64,000 nt of DNA from DATATB01 sp036268995 (GTDB lineage: Bacteria > Planctomycetota > Planctomycetia > Pirellulales > PNKZ01), in contig DATATB010000010.1 of the NCBI GenBank assembly GCA_036268995.1, forward strand, positions 6,864 through 70,863, given 5' to 3'. The translations under genes were made by a program, and so were the position numbers. This document shows, in pieces, positions 53,779-63,885 of the stretch. Every line of letters starts with the position of its first letter. The first letter of the stretch is position 1. The notes under the pieces are model-generated. The model worked only from the letters and a program-made list of their open reading frames with translations, was not told where the DNA came from and searched no databases.

Positions 53779-56259
53779 ATGAACCGCGAGAATAAAAGCA
53801 GTCGCGCTTCCGGGTCGGTTGCCGACCTGGCCAAAATGCCGTTGCGCGAGTTGACTCAAAAACTCGAATCGTCGATCGACGGCCTCGCCTCCGATGAGGC
53901 CCACCGTCGCCTGGAACGTTACGGCTATAACGAGTTGCCCGAAGAAAAAACCAACCCGCTGCTCAAGTTCCTGTCGTATTTCTGGGGGCCGATTCCCTGG
54001 ATGATCGAGATCGCGGCGATCTTGTCGGCCGTGGTTCGCCACTGGGCCGACTTTGGCATCATCGCGGTGCTGCTGGTGGTCAATGCCGTGGTCGGCTTCT
54101 GGGAAGAATTCCAAGCCGGCAATGCGATCGCCGCCTTGAAGAAGAACCTGGCGCTGGTGGTCCGCGTCAAGCGGGCAGGCCGCTGGTCCGATCTGCCGGC
54201 ACGCGAGCTGGTGCCGGGCGACGTGATTCGGCTGCGCCTGGGCGATATCGTGGGCGCTGATGCCAAGCTGCTGGAGGGCGACCCGATCGAAGTGGACCAA
54301 TCCGCCCTGACGGGCGAATCGCTCCCGGTCGAGCGCAAAACCGAAGAGTGCGTGTATTCCGGCTCGATCGTCAAGCAGGGTGAAGTCGATGCCCTGGTCT
54401 ACGCCACCGGGCAGGCAACATACTTTGGAAAGACGGCGCACCTGGTCGAAATCGCGCATACGGTCAGTCATTTCCAGAAGGCCGTGCTCAAAATAGGCGA
54501 CTTCCTGATCGTGATCGCAGTCGCGTTGGTGGCCCTGATTCTGCTGGTGGCCCTGTTCCGCGGCGATCCGTTCCTGGAAACACTGGAGTTTGCCTTGATC
54601 CTCACCGTGGCGGCCATACCGGTCGCCATGCCCACGGTGTTGTCGGTGACCATGGCCGTGGGCGCGAGGGTACTCGCGCAATATGAGGCCATTGTCAGCC
54701 GCCTAGCGGCAATCGAGGAACTGGCCGGCATGGACATCCTCTCCTCGGACAAGACCGGCACGCTGACGCAGAACAAGCTCACGCTGGGAACTCCTTACGC
54801 CATCGAGGGGGTCACGGCCGACGACGTGGTTCTGGCCGGAGCGCTCGCGTCGCGGGCCGAAGACCGCGATTCGATCGACCTGGCCGTCATCGGCGGGCTG
54901 AAAGATCCGGGCGTTATCACCCGCTACCAGTGCACGCATTTCCAACCGTTCGATCCGGTTCACAAGCGGACTGAAGCGACGATCCAAGCGCCCGAGGGTG
55001 GAACCTTCAAGACCACCAAGGGGGCCGCGCAAGTGGTGCTCGCGCTGGCCGACAACGCGGACGCGGTTCGGCCGCAAGTCGAAAAGGTCGTCGCCGAATT
55101 CGCCGCTCGGGGCTTCCGCTCGCTGGGCGTGGCTCGCGCCGCCGAACAAGGGGCATGGCAATTCCTGGGCGTGCTGCCGCTATACGACCCGCCCCGAACG
55201 GACTCGAAAGAAACGATCGCCACGGCCCGGCAGATGGGCATCGAAGTCAAGATGGTCACCGGCGACCAGTTGGTGATCGCCAAGGAAATTGCGCAACAGC
55301 TCGACCTGGGGGTGAATATTCTCGACGCCGGCTTGTTCGGCGACGTGGAGCACCACGAGGGCGCCCAACTGGATGACGCGATCGAAACGGCCGATGGCTT
55401 TGCCCAGGTCTACCCCGAGCACAAGTATCACATCGTCGACGTGCTGCAAAAGCGCGGGCACATCGTCGGCATGACCGGCGACGGCGTGAACGACGCGCCC
55501 GCGCTGAAGAAGGCCGACTGCGGCATCGCCGTCTCGGGGGCGACCGACGCGGCCCGGGCCGCGGCCGACATCGTGCTGCTGACGCCCGGCCTTTCGGTGA
55601 TCATCAGGGCCATCAAGGAGAGCCGCAAAATCTTCCAGCGCATGACCAGCTATGCCATCTACCGGATTGCGGAAACGATCCGCGTGCTGCTGTTCATGAC
55701 GCTGTCGATCCTGGTCTTCAATTTTTATCCTGTCACGGCCGTGATGATCGTGCTCTTGGCGCTGTTGAACGACGGGGCGATCCTGTCGATTGCCTACGAC
55801 CGTGTCCGCTATTCCAACCAGCCCGAAGCGTGGAACATGCGGACGGTGTTGGGCATTGCGTCGGTGCTGGGCATTGCCGGCGTGACCGCTTCCTTCGGCC
55901 TGTTCTACATGGGCGAGCGGCTGTTCCACCTCGATCGCGAGGTCATCCAATCGCTAATGTATCTCAAGCTGTCCGTGGCTGGGCACATGACGATTTTCGT
56001 GACTCGCACGCGCGGGCCGTTTTGGTCGACTCGGCCGGCGCCGATTCTGTTCTGGGCGGTCGTGTCGACACAGCTCGTGGCCACGGTGATTGCCGTCTAC
56101 GGAGTGTTCATGCCGGCGATTGGGTGGAGCTGGGCGGCCGTGGTTTGGGGCTATGCGTTCGCCTGGTTCCTCGTCAACGATCGGATCAAGCTGTTTGCCT
56201 ATCGCATCTTCGATCACCAACCCAGCGGCTGGTTGCCCAAATCCGAGGTGTCCGCATGA
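53779..56259 (+). CDS. Plasma-membrane-type proton-exporting P-type ATPase (P3A)
   Basis: This 826-residue pump resembles fungal/plant PMA1 and archaeal proton ATPases. It has TGES, the phosphorylation site DKTGTLT (Asp324), the KGA motif TTKGAAQVV, and TGDGVNDAPALKKADCGIAV. About ten membrane helices are arranged 2+2+6, with the helix 6 region ALLNDGAILSIAYDRV. An N-terminal tail contains Ser-rich residues. It would export H+ at the cost of ATP. The stop overlaps the ATG of a methyltransferase in ATGA, so the two genes are coupled. AAGGAATC precedes the ATG. Confidence 0.92.
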   Translation: MNRENKSSRASGSVADLAKMPLRELTQKLESSIDGLASDEAHRRLERYGYNELPEEKTNPLLKFLSYFWGPIPWMIEIAAILSAVVRHWADFGIIAVLLVVNAVVGFWEEFQAGNAIAALKKNLALVVRVKRAGRWSDLPARELVPGDVIRLRLGDIVGADAKLLEGDPIEVDQSALTGESLPVERKTEECVYSGSIVKQGEVDALVYATGQATYFGKTAHLVEIAHTVSHFQKAVLKIGDFLIVIAVALVALILLVALFRGDPFLETLEFALILTVAAIPVAMPTVLSVTMAVGARVLAQYEAIVSRLAAIEELAGMDILSSDKTGTLTQNKLTLGTPYAIEGVTADDVVLAGALASRAEDRDSIDLAVIGGLKDPGVITRYQCTHFQPFDPVHKRTEATIQAPEGGTFKTTKGAAQVVLALADNADAVRPQVEKVVAEFAARGFRSLGVARAAEQGAWQFLGVLPLYDPPRTDSKETIATARQMGIEVKMVTGDQLVIAKEIAQQLDLGVNILDAGLFGDVEHHEGAQLDDAIETADGFAQVYPEHKYHIVDVLQKRGHIVGMTGDGVNDAPALKKADCGIAVSGATDAARAAADIVLLTPGLSVIIRAIKESRKIFQRMTSYAIYRIAETIRVLLFMTLSILVFNFYPVTAVMIVLLALLNDGAILSIAYDRVRYSNQPEAWNMRTVLGIASVLGIAGVTASFGLFYMGERLFHLDREVIQSLMYLKLSVAGHMTIFVTRTRGPFWSTRPAPILFWAVVSTQLVATVIAVYGVFMPAIGWSWAAVVWGYAFAWFLVNDRIKLFAYRIFDHQPSGWLPKSEVSA

Positions 56260-56945
56260 CCGACAAGTCCGATTTGTGCTACGAACCGGGGGTGCTTCGC
56301 GTTTTGCAAACCAAAGCGGTGACCCGGCAGTACTACAACAAAATCGCCAAGGTCTACGACCTGCTTTCCGAAGAAGCCGAGAAACCGATGCGCGAAGCGG
56401 GGCTTAAGAAACTCGCTGCGCAACCGGGCGAGAGCATCCTTGAAATCGGCTTCGGCACGGGGCACTGCCTGGTCGAGATTGCCCAGGCCGTGGGGCCCGC
56501 TGGAAAAGCCCTCGGCATCGACATCTCCGATCAGATGGTCAGCCTTGCTCGGCAATTGCTCGAGCGCGAGGGCCTTGCCGGCCGAGTGAGCCTCGAGCGC
56601 GGCGATGCCGAAGACTTACCCTACGATGCCAACAGCCTGGATGGCGTTTTCTTCAGCTTTACGCTCGAATTGTTCGATACGCCCGAGCTTCCCAAGGTCT
56701 TGGCCGAGTGCAAGCGCGTGTTGCGCCCTGGCGGGCGGATCGTCGTGGTCGCCGTGTCGCGCGAGGGGAAGCACGGCGCGATGCTCAACCTCTACGAATG
56801 GGCCCACAAGCACTTTCCCAATTTGATGGATTGCCGGCCGATCTACGTCCAGCGCGCCTTGGAAGCCGCCGGCTTCACGATCAAAACAGCCGACGTGGAG
56901 AGCATGTGGGTGCCGGTAGAAATCGTACTGGCCGTCAAGGCGTGA
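56256..56945 (+). CDS. UbiE-like class I methyltransferase, coupled to the proton ATPase
   Basis: The 229-residue protein has SAM motif I ILEIGFGTGHCLVEIAQ, then LGIDISDQMV, GDAEDLPYDANSLDGVF and RVLRPGGRIVVVAVS, as in UbiE/phospholipid methyltransferases. The last part, GFTIKTADVESMWVPVEIVLAVKA, is common in this class. The ATG overlaps the ATPase stop by four bases, so it is likely expressed with the pump. A role in lipid modification that adjusts membrane proton leak is plausible but is only an inference. Confidence 0.8.
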   Translation: MTDKSDLCYEPGVLRVLQTKAVTRQYYNKIAKVYDLLSEEAEKPMREAGLKKLAAQPGESILEIGFGTGHCLVEIAQAVGPAGKALGIDISDQMVSLARQLLEREGLAGRVSLERGDAEDLPYDANSLDGVFFSFTLELFDTPELPKVLAECKRVLRPGGRIVVVAVSREGKHGAMLNLYEWAHKHFPNLMDCRPIYVQRALEAAGFTIKTADVESMWVPVEIVLAVKA

Positions 56946-57210
56946 GATCGCCGTCCGGGGGTTTCGCATGCTCTCGGGCCTGCGACGGCTAGGCGATTGA
57001 ATCGCGCGACTGTGCGGGCAGCAAGGCTGCTCGCGCATGGCGGCCCTCGTCGTGCGGCCACCCGCACTTTCGTGCAGTCCGCGGGGCCTTGTCCATTCTT
57101 GAGCTTTTTCCGCGATTTCTCTGTGGTCTTTTCTGCGGCCAATGTCCGAAGCCAGTGTCAGGGGCGTGTTACACTTGTTTGGTCGATCGAAAGTCTCAAT
57201 TGAATTGCCG

Positions 57211-59415
57211 ATGAAACCCCTGCGCATCAAGCACGCCCGGCGTAAGTTCGACGTCGCCCGCGATGAGGCCGGCGTGCCGCATATTCGCGCCAGCAGCTTG
57301 CAGGAGGCCCTGTATGGCTTGGGCTACATGCACGCCTTCGACCGGCCGACGCAGATGCTGTTTGCCCGCACCGTGGCCAACGGCCGCTCGGCCGAGTTGA
57401 TTGCCGATCAGCCGGGCCTGCTGGAGATGGATCGCTTCTTCCGCCGCGCCGGCTTGTATTTGAACTTGGAGCAGGAAGTCCATGGGCTGGAAGACGAGGC
57501 CTTTGCCCAGATCACGGCGTATTGCGAAGGCGTCAACGACGGCATGAAGCAGGCCGGCCGCTCGCTGCCGATGTGGGCCACCGGCTATCAGCCACAACCT
57601 TGGAACCAGCAAGCCGTCATGCTGGTGGGCAACTGGCTGAACTACGGCGGGCTGGTCGTCGGCCAGCAGCAGAACGAGCGGCTGATCATCGAGCTGGCGC
57701 AGACCGGCGTGCGGCCGGAGCTGCTGCGCGAGCTGTTCGAGCCGCACCTGGACGACGCCGATTTCGACCTGCTGTCCCGCATTCACATTTCCAGCCGTTT
57801 GTCGGACGAGGCGCTGGAGCTGATCACCGACCTGCCGCGATTGGCCGGCAGCAATGCCTGGGTCGTGGCCCCCTGGCGCAGCGCCACCGGCCATGCGCTG
57901 CTGGCCTCGGACCCGCACCTGGAAGTCAACCGCCTGCCGGCCATCTGGTACGAAGCGGCGCTCTGCTGGGAAGATTCCTATTGCCTGGGCGCCACGCTGC
58001 CCGGCTGCCCGCTGTTCGCCGTGGCTCGCACGCGCGAACTGGCTTGGGGCGTGACGTATCTCAAGGGAGACACGTGCGACTTCTTCGTCGAAGACTGCCG
58101 CAAGCGCGAGGGCGTGTGGCAATATCGCCGGCTCAATGAGTGGCACGATTTCTCGATTCGCCGCGAGACGATCCGCCGCAAAAACAACGGCGACGATCTG
58201 CTCGACGTGCTGCACAACGACATCGGCACGCTCGAAGCCCCGCCGCCGGGAGTCGAAGACGGCTTGCTGCTGTCGACCGCCTGGACCGGCTCGCACGAGG
58301 GCGTCGGCCGTTCGATGGCCACTTGGCTGGAGATGATCCAGTGCCGCACGACGCTCGAAGCCATGGAACTGGCCCGCGGCTGTCCACAACCGACGTTGTG
58401 CTGGATGTTTGCCGACCGCGACGGACACATCGGCCGCCAGGCCAACGGCTGGTTTCCGCGGCGCGCCCAAGGCCATCGCGGCCTGCTGCCGATTCCCGCC
58501 TGGGATCCTGCCAATCACTGGCAGGGCCTGCTGCCGCCCAGTTGTTTGCCGAGCGTCTACGATCCGCCCGAGGGATACATCTCCAGCGCCAACGAAAGCC
58601 TCGATCCGCCGGGCACCACGCGTCTGGTGACCCAGCCGCTGCCCGATTATCGCAAGCGGCGGATCGAAGAGCGGCTGACCGATCTGCCCCAGGCCACGGT
58701 GGCCGACATGCAGGCGCTGCAATACGACGTGATCAGCCTGCAAGCCCGCGACCTGCTGCCGATTTTCCTGCCCGAATTATCCGAAGGCGAAGTCCGCCAG
58801 CGGCTCGCCCACTGGGACTGCAACTACGATCCGCAGAGTATGGAGGCCACGCTCTTTTCGCGGCTCTATCGCCAGGTACTGCTCGAGATTTTTGGTCAGG
58901 ACGCCAGCCAGCACGCCGGGCTGGGCTGGCGGCGGATGCTGTACCTGTGTACCCGCGCCGGTTTCTCGATGATGGTCGTGACGTCGATCGACCGGCTGCT
59001 CAAGAAGCCCGATTCGCTCTGGTGGGCCGGCCGCGACAAAGGCGAGCTCATCCGCCGCGCCGGCGAGTCGCTCACGGACGCGACCGACCAGGCCTGGGCC
59101 GTGACCAACGCCTTCCGCTTCACCAACCGCTTCTTCGAGACGCAGTTCGTCGGCCGGGCGCTGGGCTTTCACACCAGCGAACTGCCCATGCGCGGCTGTC
59201 ATGCCACTCCCTTCCAAGGCCACCTGCTGCGGGCCGCCAAGCGTGAAACGACGTTTGCCCCCAGCTACCACTTCGTCACCGACCTGGGCAGCGACGAGGC
59301 CTGGACCAATCTGCCCGGCGGGCCCAGCGAAAGTTGGCTCTCGCGCTGGTACAAGATCGACGTCCCCCGCTGGCTTTCCGGCGAATACAAGCGCTTGGCC
59401 TGCGCTCCGAATTAA
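57211..59415 (+). CDS. Penicillin acylase family Ntn hydrolase without visible signal peptide
   Basis: The 734-residue protein follows the family: DVARDEAGVPHIRASSLQEALYGLGYMHAFDRPTQM, then LAGSNAWVVAPWRSATGHALLASDPHLE, with Ser214 after Gly as the nucleophile freed by self-cleavage. GYISSANES and GPSESWLSRWYKIDVPRWLSGEY close it. The family cleaves amides such as penicillins, N-acyl homoserine lactones or glutaryl lactams; substrate cannot be told from sequence. No signal peptide is seen at the chosen ATG (57211); an ATG at 57142 adds 23 residues and still no clear signal. It is 265 bases after the methyltransferase. Confidence 0.85.
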   Translation: MKPLRIKHARRKFDVARDEAGVPHIRASSLQEALYGLGYMHAFDRPTQMLFARTVANGRSAELIADQPGLLEMDRFFRRAGLYLNLEQEVHGLEDEAFAQITAYCEGVNDGMKQAGRSLPMWATGYQPQPWNQQAVMLVGNWLNYGGLVVGQQQNERLIIELAQTGVRPELLRELFEPHLDDADFDLLSRIHISSRLSDEALELITDLPRLAGSNAWVVAPWRSATGHALLASDPHLEVNRLPAIWYEAALCWEDSYCLGATLPGCPLFAVARTRELAWGVTYLKGDTCDFFVEDCRKREGVWQYRRLNEWHDFSIRRETIRRKNNGDDLLDVLHNDIGTLEAPPPGVEDGLLLSTAWTGSHEGVGRSMATWLEMIQCRTTLEAMELARGCPQPTLCWMFADRDGHIGRQANGWFPRRAQGHRGLLPIPAWDPANHWQGLLPPSCLPSVYDPPEGYISSANESLDPPGTTRLVTQPLPDYRKRRIEERLTDLPQATVADMQALQYDVISLQARDLLPIFLPELSEGEVRQRLAHWDCNYDPQSMEATLFSRLYRQVLLEIFGQDASQHAGLGWRRMLYLCTRAGFSMMVVTSIDRLLKKPDSLWWAGRDKGELIRRAGESLTDATDQAWAVTNAFRFTNRFFETQFVGRALGFHTSELPMRGCHATPFQGHLLRAAKRETTFAPSYHFVTDLGSDEAWTNLPGGPSESWLSRWYKIDVPRWLSGEYKRLACAPN

Positions 59416-59453
59416 TTCAACCAGATTTCGCTGCCGCACCGCTTTGCGGCAGT

Positions 59454-62096
59454 TCATTTCGAGTGAAATGCCTCGCTCGCAACGAGCGCGTGGATGAACT
59501 CGCGCATGGCGAAGTCCTTGTCTCGCGCTCGGTTCACGATCCTGGTCGCGAGCTCCACGTCGGTAAAACCGAAAGGCCTGCCGAGCGCGTATTCGATTAG
59601 CGCTTCCGTATACCCCTGCGCAAAGGCATCCGATCGCGACTCGACGATGTCGCGCAGCTCGAAGTAATCCTTGAACGCGGGACCTTTGTAAAAAGCTGCG
59701 GCCGGATCGACGGGCCAGGTCTTTCTCGTTTTGCCGTTCCGTTGGTAGATGTCCTCGGTGCGCCATTTACCGGCGGCGTCGAAATTCTCCAGGCCAAAGC
59801 CGATGGGGTCGATCTTGCGATGGCAGTTCGCGCACTGCGGCTCTTCTTGATGGGCACGCAGGCGCTCGCGCACATTCAGTATTTTGCCTTCAAGTCGCGC
59901 AAGCTGCGGAACATTCGGCGGCGCCGGGGGCGGCGGGTCGTGCAGCAGCTTGCGCAGCACCCACGCGCCGCGCTCGACGGGACTGGTAAACTGACCGTTG
60001 CCCCCCATCGCCAGGACCGCCGCCATGCCGAGCAGTCCGCCGCGCGGCGAGTCGGCAGTCAGCGATACTTTGCGAAACGCGTCGCCGCTCACGCCATCCA
60101 CTCCGTAGTAACTGGCAAGCAAGCCGTTGATGACCACAAAGTCGGCTTTCAACAGGCGGCGCAGGCTCAGGTTCTCGCGCAGCAGGCACGACATGGTTTG
60201 ATAAACTTCTTCGCGCGCAGCGGCCTTGGTGCTGTCGTCGAAGCCGCGGTAGAGCTTGAAATCGAACTGGAAAAAATCCAGCCGGTCCATGCCGAGCCAT
60301 TGATGCGTGAAGCTCGAGGTAAACTGACGCGACCTGTCGTCGGCGATCATGCGATCGACCTGTGCGGCCAGCACGGCGGGCTTTTGCAAGGCATCGCTGG
60401 CGGCGAGAGCGAGCAGGTCGTCGTCCGGCGGTCCGCTCCACAGGAAATACGAAAGGCGGCTGGCAAGCTCGAAGCTGTCGAGCCGTCGGTTTTTCCCTTC
60501 GGCCGACGGCTCTCGAAGATACAGGAAGCTCGGCGACGCCAGCACCACGCTGAGTGGCTCTTTCAACGCGTCGTCAAACGAATCTCCCATGCCGCGGCGA
60601 GCCTCGCACAAGGCCACGAGCCGATCGAGATAATCTGCCGAAGGCCGCACGCCGCGAAAGGCGCGCGTGGCAAAACGCTCGATCACGGCACGCGCTCCGG
60701 CACGATCCCGTGTGGCGGCGCGGAGCCATGCGGCCGCAGGATGCTCCGCAGTCTGCGGCCCTTCGATTTCGAACCAGTCGATCCAGACGGCAGGCACCGG
60801 GCCGTGGCCGGTTTTCTCGAACTCATCGTGGTAACTGCGGATCTCGGCCTTGCGCGAGTTCGGTCGTTTCTCGCGGACGGCATACTCGCGCTTGCCGCTG
60901 GTGCTCACGTCGACGGCCAGTTCGATGACTTGCGGCTGCTCGAGCGTGCCCGTCACCTGGTGGGCGCTGAGCACGGTGAAATCGCTCACGTCGTCGCCGC
61001 GCTGGCCAACTTCGATAAAACGCCGCTCCTGCGGTGCAGCGTTGTTACCGGCCACGCGCATTCGCAAGGTGTAACGGCCGGCCGGCCACTTCTCGCCCGC
61101 CGAGACATAGGTCTCGCGATAGGCTTGGTAAAACAGCAGCCAAGCGCCGCTGTCGCGACCGGGCAGCCGTTGGTAGTCGGTGTAGTAGCTGAAGTTATTC
61201 TTGTATTGCAACTCGTCGAAAAACGCTGCCTGCGCATCCTGGAACCCGAACTGCGTCGGCGAGGGCGCGCCGCGGAGCTGCTCCCAGTCGTGATAGAACA
61301 GCAGCGGCGTGGCATAGGGAACCCCGGACGAAGGACGTGGTTTCTCCGCCTTCTTCCGCAGTTGGGCTGCGATCGCCAGGTTCTCCGGGCGTTTCGCCGC
61401 TTCGTCGACCGCGGCAGCCCAGCGCGCGTAGTTGTCGTGATGTTCCTTCGTACTCTGGAACAGGCCGTCCATCCGTTTGTTGCCAACGACCTCGGCCTCT
61501 TCGCGCGTCTTGAACCGCTGCTGTTGGCCGCTGGCCCGGGCAAAGCTTTCGTCCAGCGCACGGCGACCGAGTGCCAGGTATTGCTCGATCTGGTCGCTCG
61601 ACATGAACAGCGACGCGCCGACCGTATCAAACGTGCCGGTGCCGCCGTCGGTTGGCAAATCGCGCACATCGATTGCCACGCCGAGCAGCTCGCGGATCGT
61701 GTTCCGATATTCTCGCTGATTGAGCCGCCGCAACGTGATGCGGCCGCCTTGGTCGCCGATGATCTTCCGCGCCTTGGCCAGGGTCTGCGACAGCGCGTCA
61801 AGGAGCTCGGTCTTGCGCTCGCGCGCCGGCTGCTTGGCGTCCTCGGGGGGCATTTCTCCCGAGTTGAGCTGGTTGAGAATCTTTTGCCAGCGATCGGCCT
61901 GCTCGACGGACTCGATGGCAAACGAAATATCGTCCAGCCGCAACTTGCCTTCCTGCGTCTCAGCTCCGTGGCACTCGGCGCAGTAATCTTTGAAGAACGC
62001 GCGCTGCGTTTCGTCGAGACGCGCGTGCACCGGCTCGGCGGCCTGGGCCAGCGCCGAGCAGAGGCATACGCACACAAGCAGGCAACCGGCTCTCAT
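59454..62096 (-). CDS. Planctomycete DUF1592-type cytochrome protein (DUF1587/1592/1588/1595/1585)
   Basis: The exported 880-residue protein has a signal peptide, a first haem site CAECH (about residue 38), DUF1587-like RLNQREYRNTIRELLG, a carbohydrate-binding-like middle part, DUF1595-like FRGVRPSADYLDRLV, DUF1592 with ELASRLSYFLWSGPPDDDL and QWLGMDRLDFF, DUF1588 with GGLLGMAAVLAMGGNG and the second haem-like site CANCH near 753, and DUF1585 at the end. The role of this planctomycete family is unproven; an electron transfer role with the DUF1552 partner is usually assumed. The ATG at 62096 overlaps the DUF1552 stop (ATGA). Confidence 0.88.
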   Translation of the reverse strand: MRAGCLLVCVCLCSALAQAAEPVHARLDETQRAFFKDYCAECHGAETQEGKLRLDDISFAIESVEQADRWQKILNQLNSGEMPPEDAKQPARERKTELLDALSQTLAKARKIIGDQGGRITLRRLNQREYRNTIRELLGVAIDVRDLPTDGGTGTFDTVGASLFMSSDQIEQYLALGRRALDESFARASGQQQRFKTREEAEVVGNKRMDGLFQSTKEHHDNYARWAAAVDEAAKRPENLAIAAQLRKKAEKPRPSSGVPYATPLLFYHDWEQLRGAPSPTQFGFQDAQAAFFDELQYKNNFSYYTDYQRLPGRDSGAWLLFYQAYRETYVSAGEKWPAGRYTLRMRVAGNNAAPQERRFIEVGQRGDDVSDFTVLSAHQVTGTLEQPQVIELAVDVSTSGKREYAVREKRPNSRKAEIRSYHDEFEKTGHGPVPAVWIDWFEIEGPQTAEHPAAAWLRAATRDRAGARAVIERFATRAFRGVRPSADYLDRLVALCEARRGMGDSFDDALKEPLSVVLASPSFLYLREPSAEGKNRRLDSFELASRLSYFLWSGPPDDDLLALAASDALQKPAVLAAQVDRMIADDRSRQFTSSFTHQWLGMDRLDFFQFDFKLYRGFDDSTKAAAREEVYQTMSCLLRENLSLRRLLKADFVVINGLLASYYGVDGVSGDAFRKVSLTADSPRGGLLGMAAVLAMGGNGQFTSPVERGAWVLRKLLHDPPPPAPPNVPQLARLEGKILNVRERLRAHQEEPQCANCHRKIDPIGFGLENFDAAGKWRTEDIYQRNGKTRKTWPVDPAAAFYKGPAFKDYFELRDIVESRSDAFAQGYTEALIEYALGRPFGFTDVELATRIVNRARDKDFAMREFIHALVASEAFHSK

Positions 62097-63385
62097 GCCC
62101 GCAGTTCCTTGACCGGCCCCGTGCTGTCGCCATGACTGCCGGCCTCGACGCCCAAACCGTGCAGCAGCGTAAGCCAGGCGTTGCACAGCGGCGTGTGACT
62201 GGGCAACACGACATGCTGGCCGAGCTTGAGGCCCGCCGCTCGGCCCGCGAAAATCATCGGGCAATTGTCCAGGTAATGGACCGTGCGAATGTTGCTGCCG
62301 TAGGCGAGCACCGTGTGATCGAGCAGCGAGCTGCCATCGGGCTCCTTGGTCGCTTTGAGCTTGTCGAGCAATCCAGCCAGCAACTGGCTTTGCGCCACGT
62401 CGCGACGCTGCGAAGCCTCGAGGCGATCGCCCGTCGTGTAGTGGGTCATGTCGTGGGCGGCGATCTTCAGGCCCAGGCTGCCCAACAGCGTCCCCACCGG
62501 CTGCCGGTAAGTGATGACCCGTGTGGTATCAGTCTGCAGCGCGACGACGATCAGGTCATACATGAGCTGGATCTCGTCCTGTCCAGCGAGCCCGAGCTTG
62601 GGCTCGGCGAGCGAAGCCTTCGCCTTGGGGACGGCGAGCCATTGCTCGTCCTTGGCCAGACGAGTCTCGATGTCGCGGACGCCTTGGAAGTATTCGTCGA
62701 GTTTGTCGGCATCGGTCTTGTTGAGGCCGCGCTCGACGCGCTTGGCATCGGCCAGCACGGCATCGAGCACGCTGCGTTTTTGCACGAGCATGGCCCGCCG
62801 CTGCGCAAGCGGCAGCGTCTCGTCCGAGAACATGCGATGATAGGCGGCCAGCGGATGCTCCAGCCCCGCCAGCGGCTTGCCGCGCGCATCCCAGGCGAGC
62901 GAAAGGCCCGGTCCATGACCATTGGCCACGCCATCGGGACTGCTCAACTGAATCGAAGCGAAACGCGTCTCGCCCCCCAGCCGCTCGGCGACCGCCTGGT
63001 CGACGGAAATGCTATTGTGAAAACTCTGGCCGGGCTCCGCGTAGCGGTTCGCGCCCGTCAGCCAGAAGGTGCTCCCCCAGTGGGCTTCGTTGGCAAACTT
63101 ATTGCTGAGCCCCTGCACGACGGTAAAGTCCGACTTGTGCCGGGCGAGCGGCGCCAGGCCCGGCGGCAGCGTGTAATCGGGCCCGGTCACGTTCTTGTCG
63201 GGCATCCACGTTTCCTCGGTCACCCCCCAGCCAAAGCCCAGGAAGACGGCGCGCTTGGGCCGTGCTGCCGGCTTCGCGGCGGCCGAAGCAAATCGGCGGA
63301 AACCGATCGACTCCAATGCCGGCAGCGCGACAATCGTGCCAGCGGCCCGGACGAAATGGCGGCGATTGAAGAGGTGGGCTTTCAT
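62093..63385 (-). CDS. Tat-exported DUF1552 protein
   Basis: The 430-residue protein has a twin-arginine leader (NRRHFVRAAGTIVALPALESIG) and the DUF1552 pattern: PKRAVFLGFGWGVTEETWMPD, YTLPPGLAPLARHKSDFTVVQGLSNK, AHWGSTFWLTG and SSLLDHTVLAYGSNIRTVHYLDN. It is nearly always next to a DUF1592 gene in planctomycetes, as here, and its function is unknown. The two genes overlap by four bases, supporting a joint complex. Start ATG 63385. Confidence 0.88.
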   Translation of the reverse strand: MKAHLFNRRHFVRAAGTIVALPALESIGFRRFASAAAKPAARPKRAVFLGFGWGVTEETWMPDKNVTGPDYTLPPGLAPLARHKSDFTVVQGLSNKFANEAHWGSTFWLTGANRYAEPGQSFHNSISVDQAVAERLGGETRFASIQLSSPDGVANGHGPGLSLAWDARGKPLAGLEHPLAAYHRMFSDETLPLAQRRAMLVQKRSVLDAVLADAKRVERGLNKTDADKLDEYFQGVRDIETRLAKDEQWLAVPKAKASLAEPKLGLAGQDEIQLMYDLIVVALQTDTTRVITYRQPVGTLLGSLGLKIAAHDMTHYTTGDRLEASQRRDVAQSQLLAGLLDKLKATKEPDGSSLLDHTVLAYGSNIRTVHYLDNCPMIFAGRAAGLKLGQHVVLPSHTPLCNAWLTLLHGLGVEAGSHGDSTGPVKELRA

Positions 63386-63654
63386 GAAGGCTCGACCCTC
63401 AGCGACAATCCATCTGCCAAAAGGAGCATGGCAAGCGCCAATGCCGGCAGCACGGGATGTCGTCTATGTGGCAGGAGCTTGGAAAGGACCGAAGCGGTCC
63501 TTTCGCGGTGGTGCTCTGATTATCACGGCCTAAAAACGAAACTTCAACGTAAAAAAGTTAAGTGGTTCCCGACTGCCGCTTCGTTGCCAGTTTGGCTCAT
63601 TTCTCTCGACCAGGATACAATAGCACTACACGATCCAATCCGAGGAGCAATCGC

Positions 63655-63843
63655 GTGAAGCTCACAGCCGTTTTTCAGCAGGTGCCCGAAGGTTACCTGG
63701 CATTCGTCGAAGAATTGCCGGGAGCGAACACCCAAGGCGCCACTCTCGACGAAGCTCGCGAGAACTTGCGCGAGGCCGTGGAACTTGTCCTGGAAGCCAA
63801 TCGTGAGCTGGCGGAAAAACCGCCGCGGCTTCCGCGGCCGTGA
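63655..63843 (+). CDS. Orphan HicB-like antitoxin
   Basis: This 62-residue protein shows the HicB fold (KLTAVFQQVPEGYLAFVEELPGANTQGATLDEARENLREAVELV) and resembles the antitoxin of the pair at 38505, including the N-x-QGAT turn. The GTG start at 63655 has GAGGAG 8 bases upstream. No HicA follows on either strand within the window. It may act on a HicA elsewhere or be a relic. A longer frame from 63562 has no reason to be used. Confidence 0.75.
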   Translation: MKLTAVFQQVPEGYLAFVEELPGANTQGATLDEARENLREAVELVLEANRELAEKPPRLPRP

Positions 63844-63885
63844 GCCGTAGCCGGTCCGCGTGATCGCCGCGCCGCGTCCGCCTCA

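Noticed and set aside
57196..58743. Open frame of 515 codons antisense to the acylase gene
   Set aside because: Composition is Arg/Gln/Ala-rich shadow and no motif is present.
59742..62135. Open frame of 797 codons antisense to the DUF1592 gene
   Set aside because: The opposite strand has haem motifs and several conserved domains; the antisense product has none.
63483..63503. Hairpin AAAGGACC with GGTCCTTT as a terminator
   Set aside because: No gene ends immediately before it in the right orientation and no T run follows.
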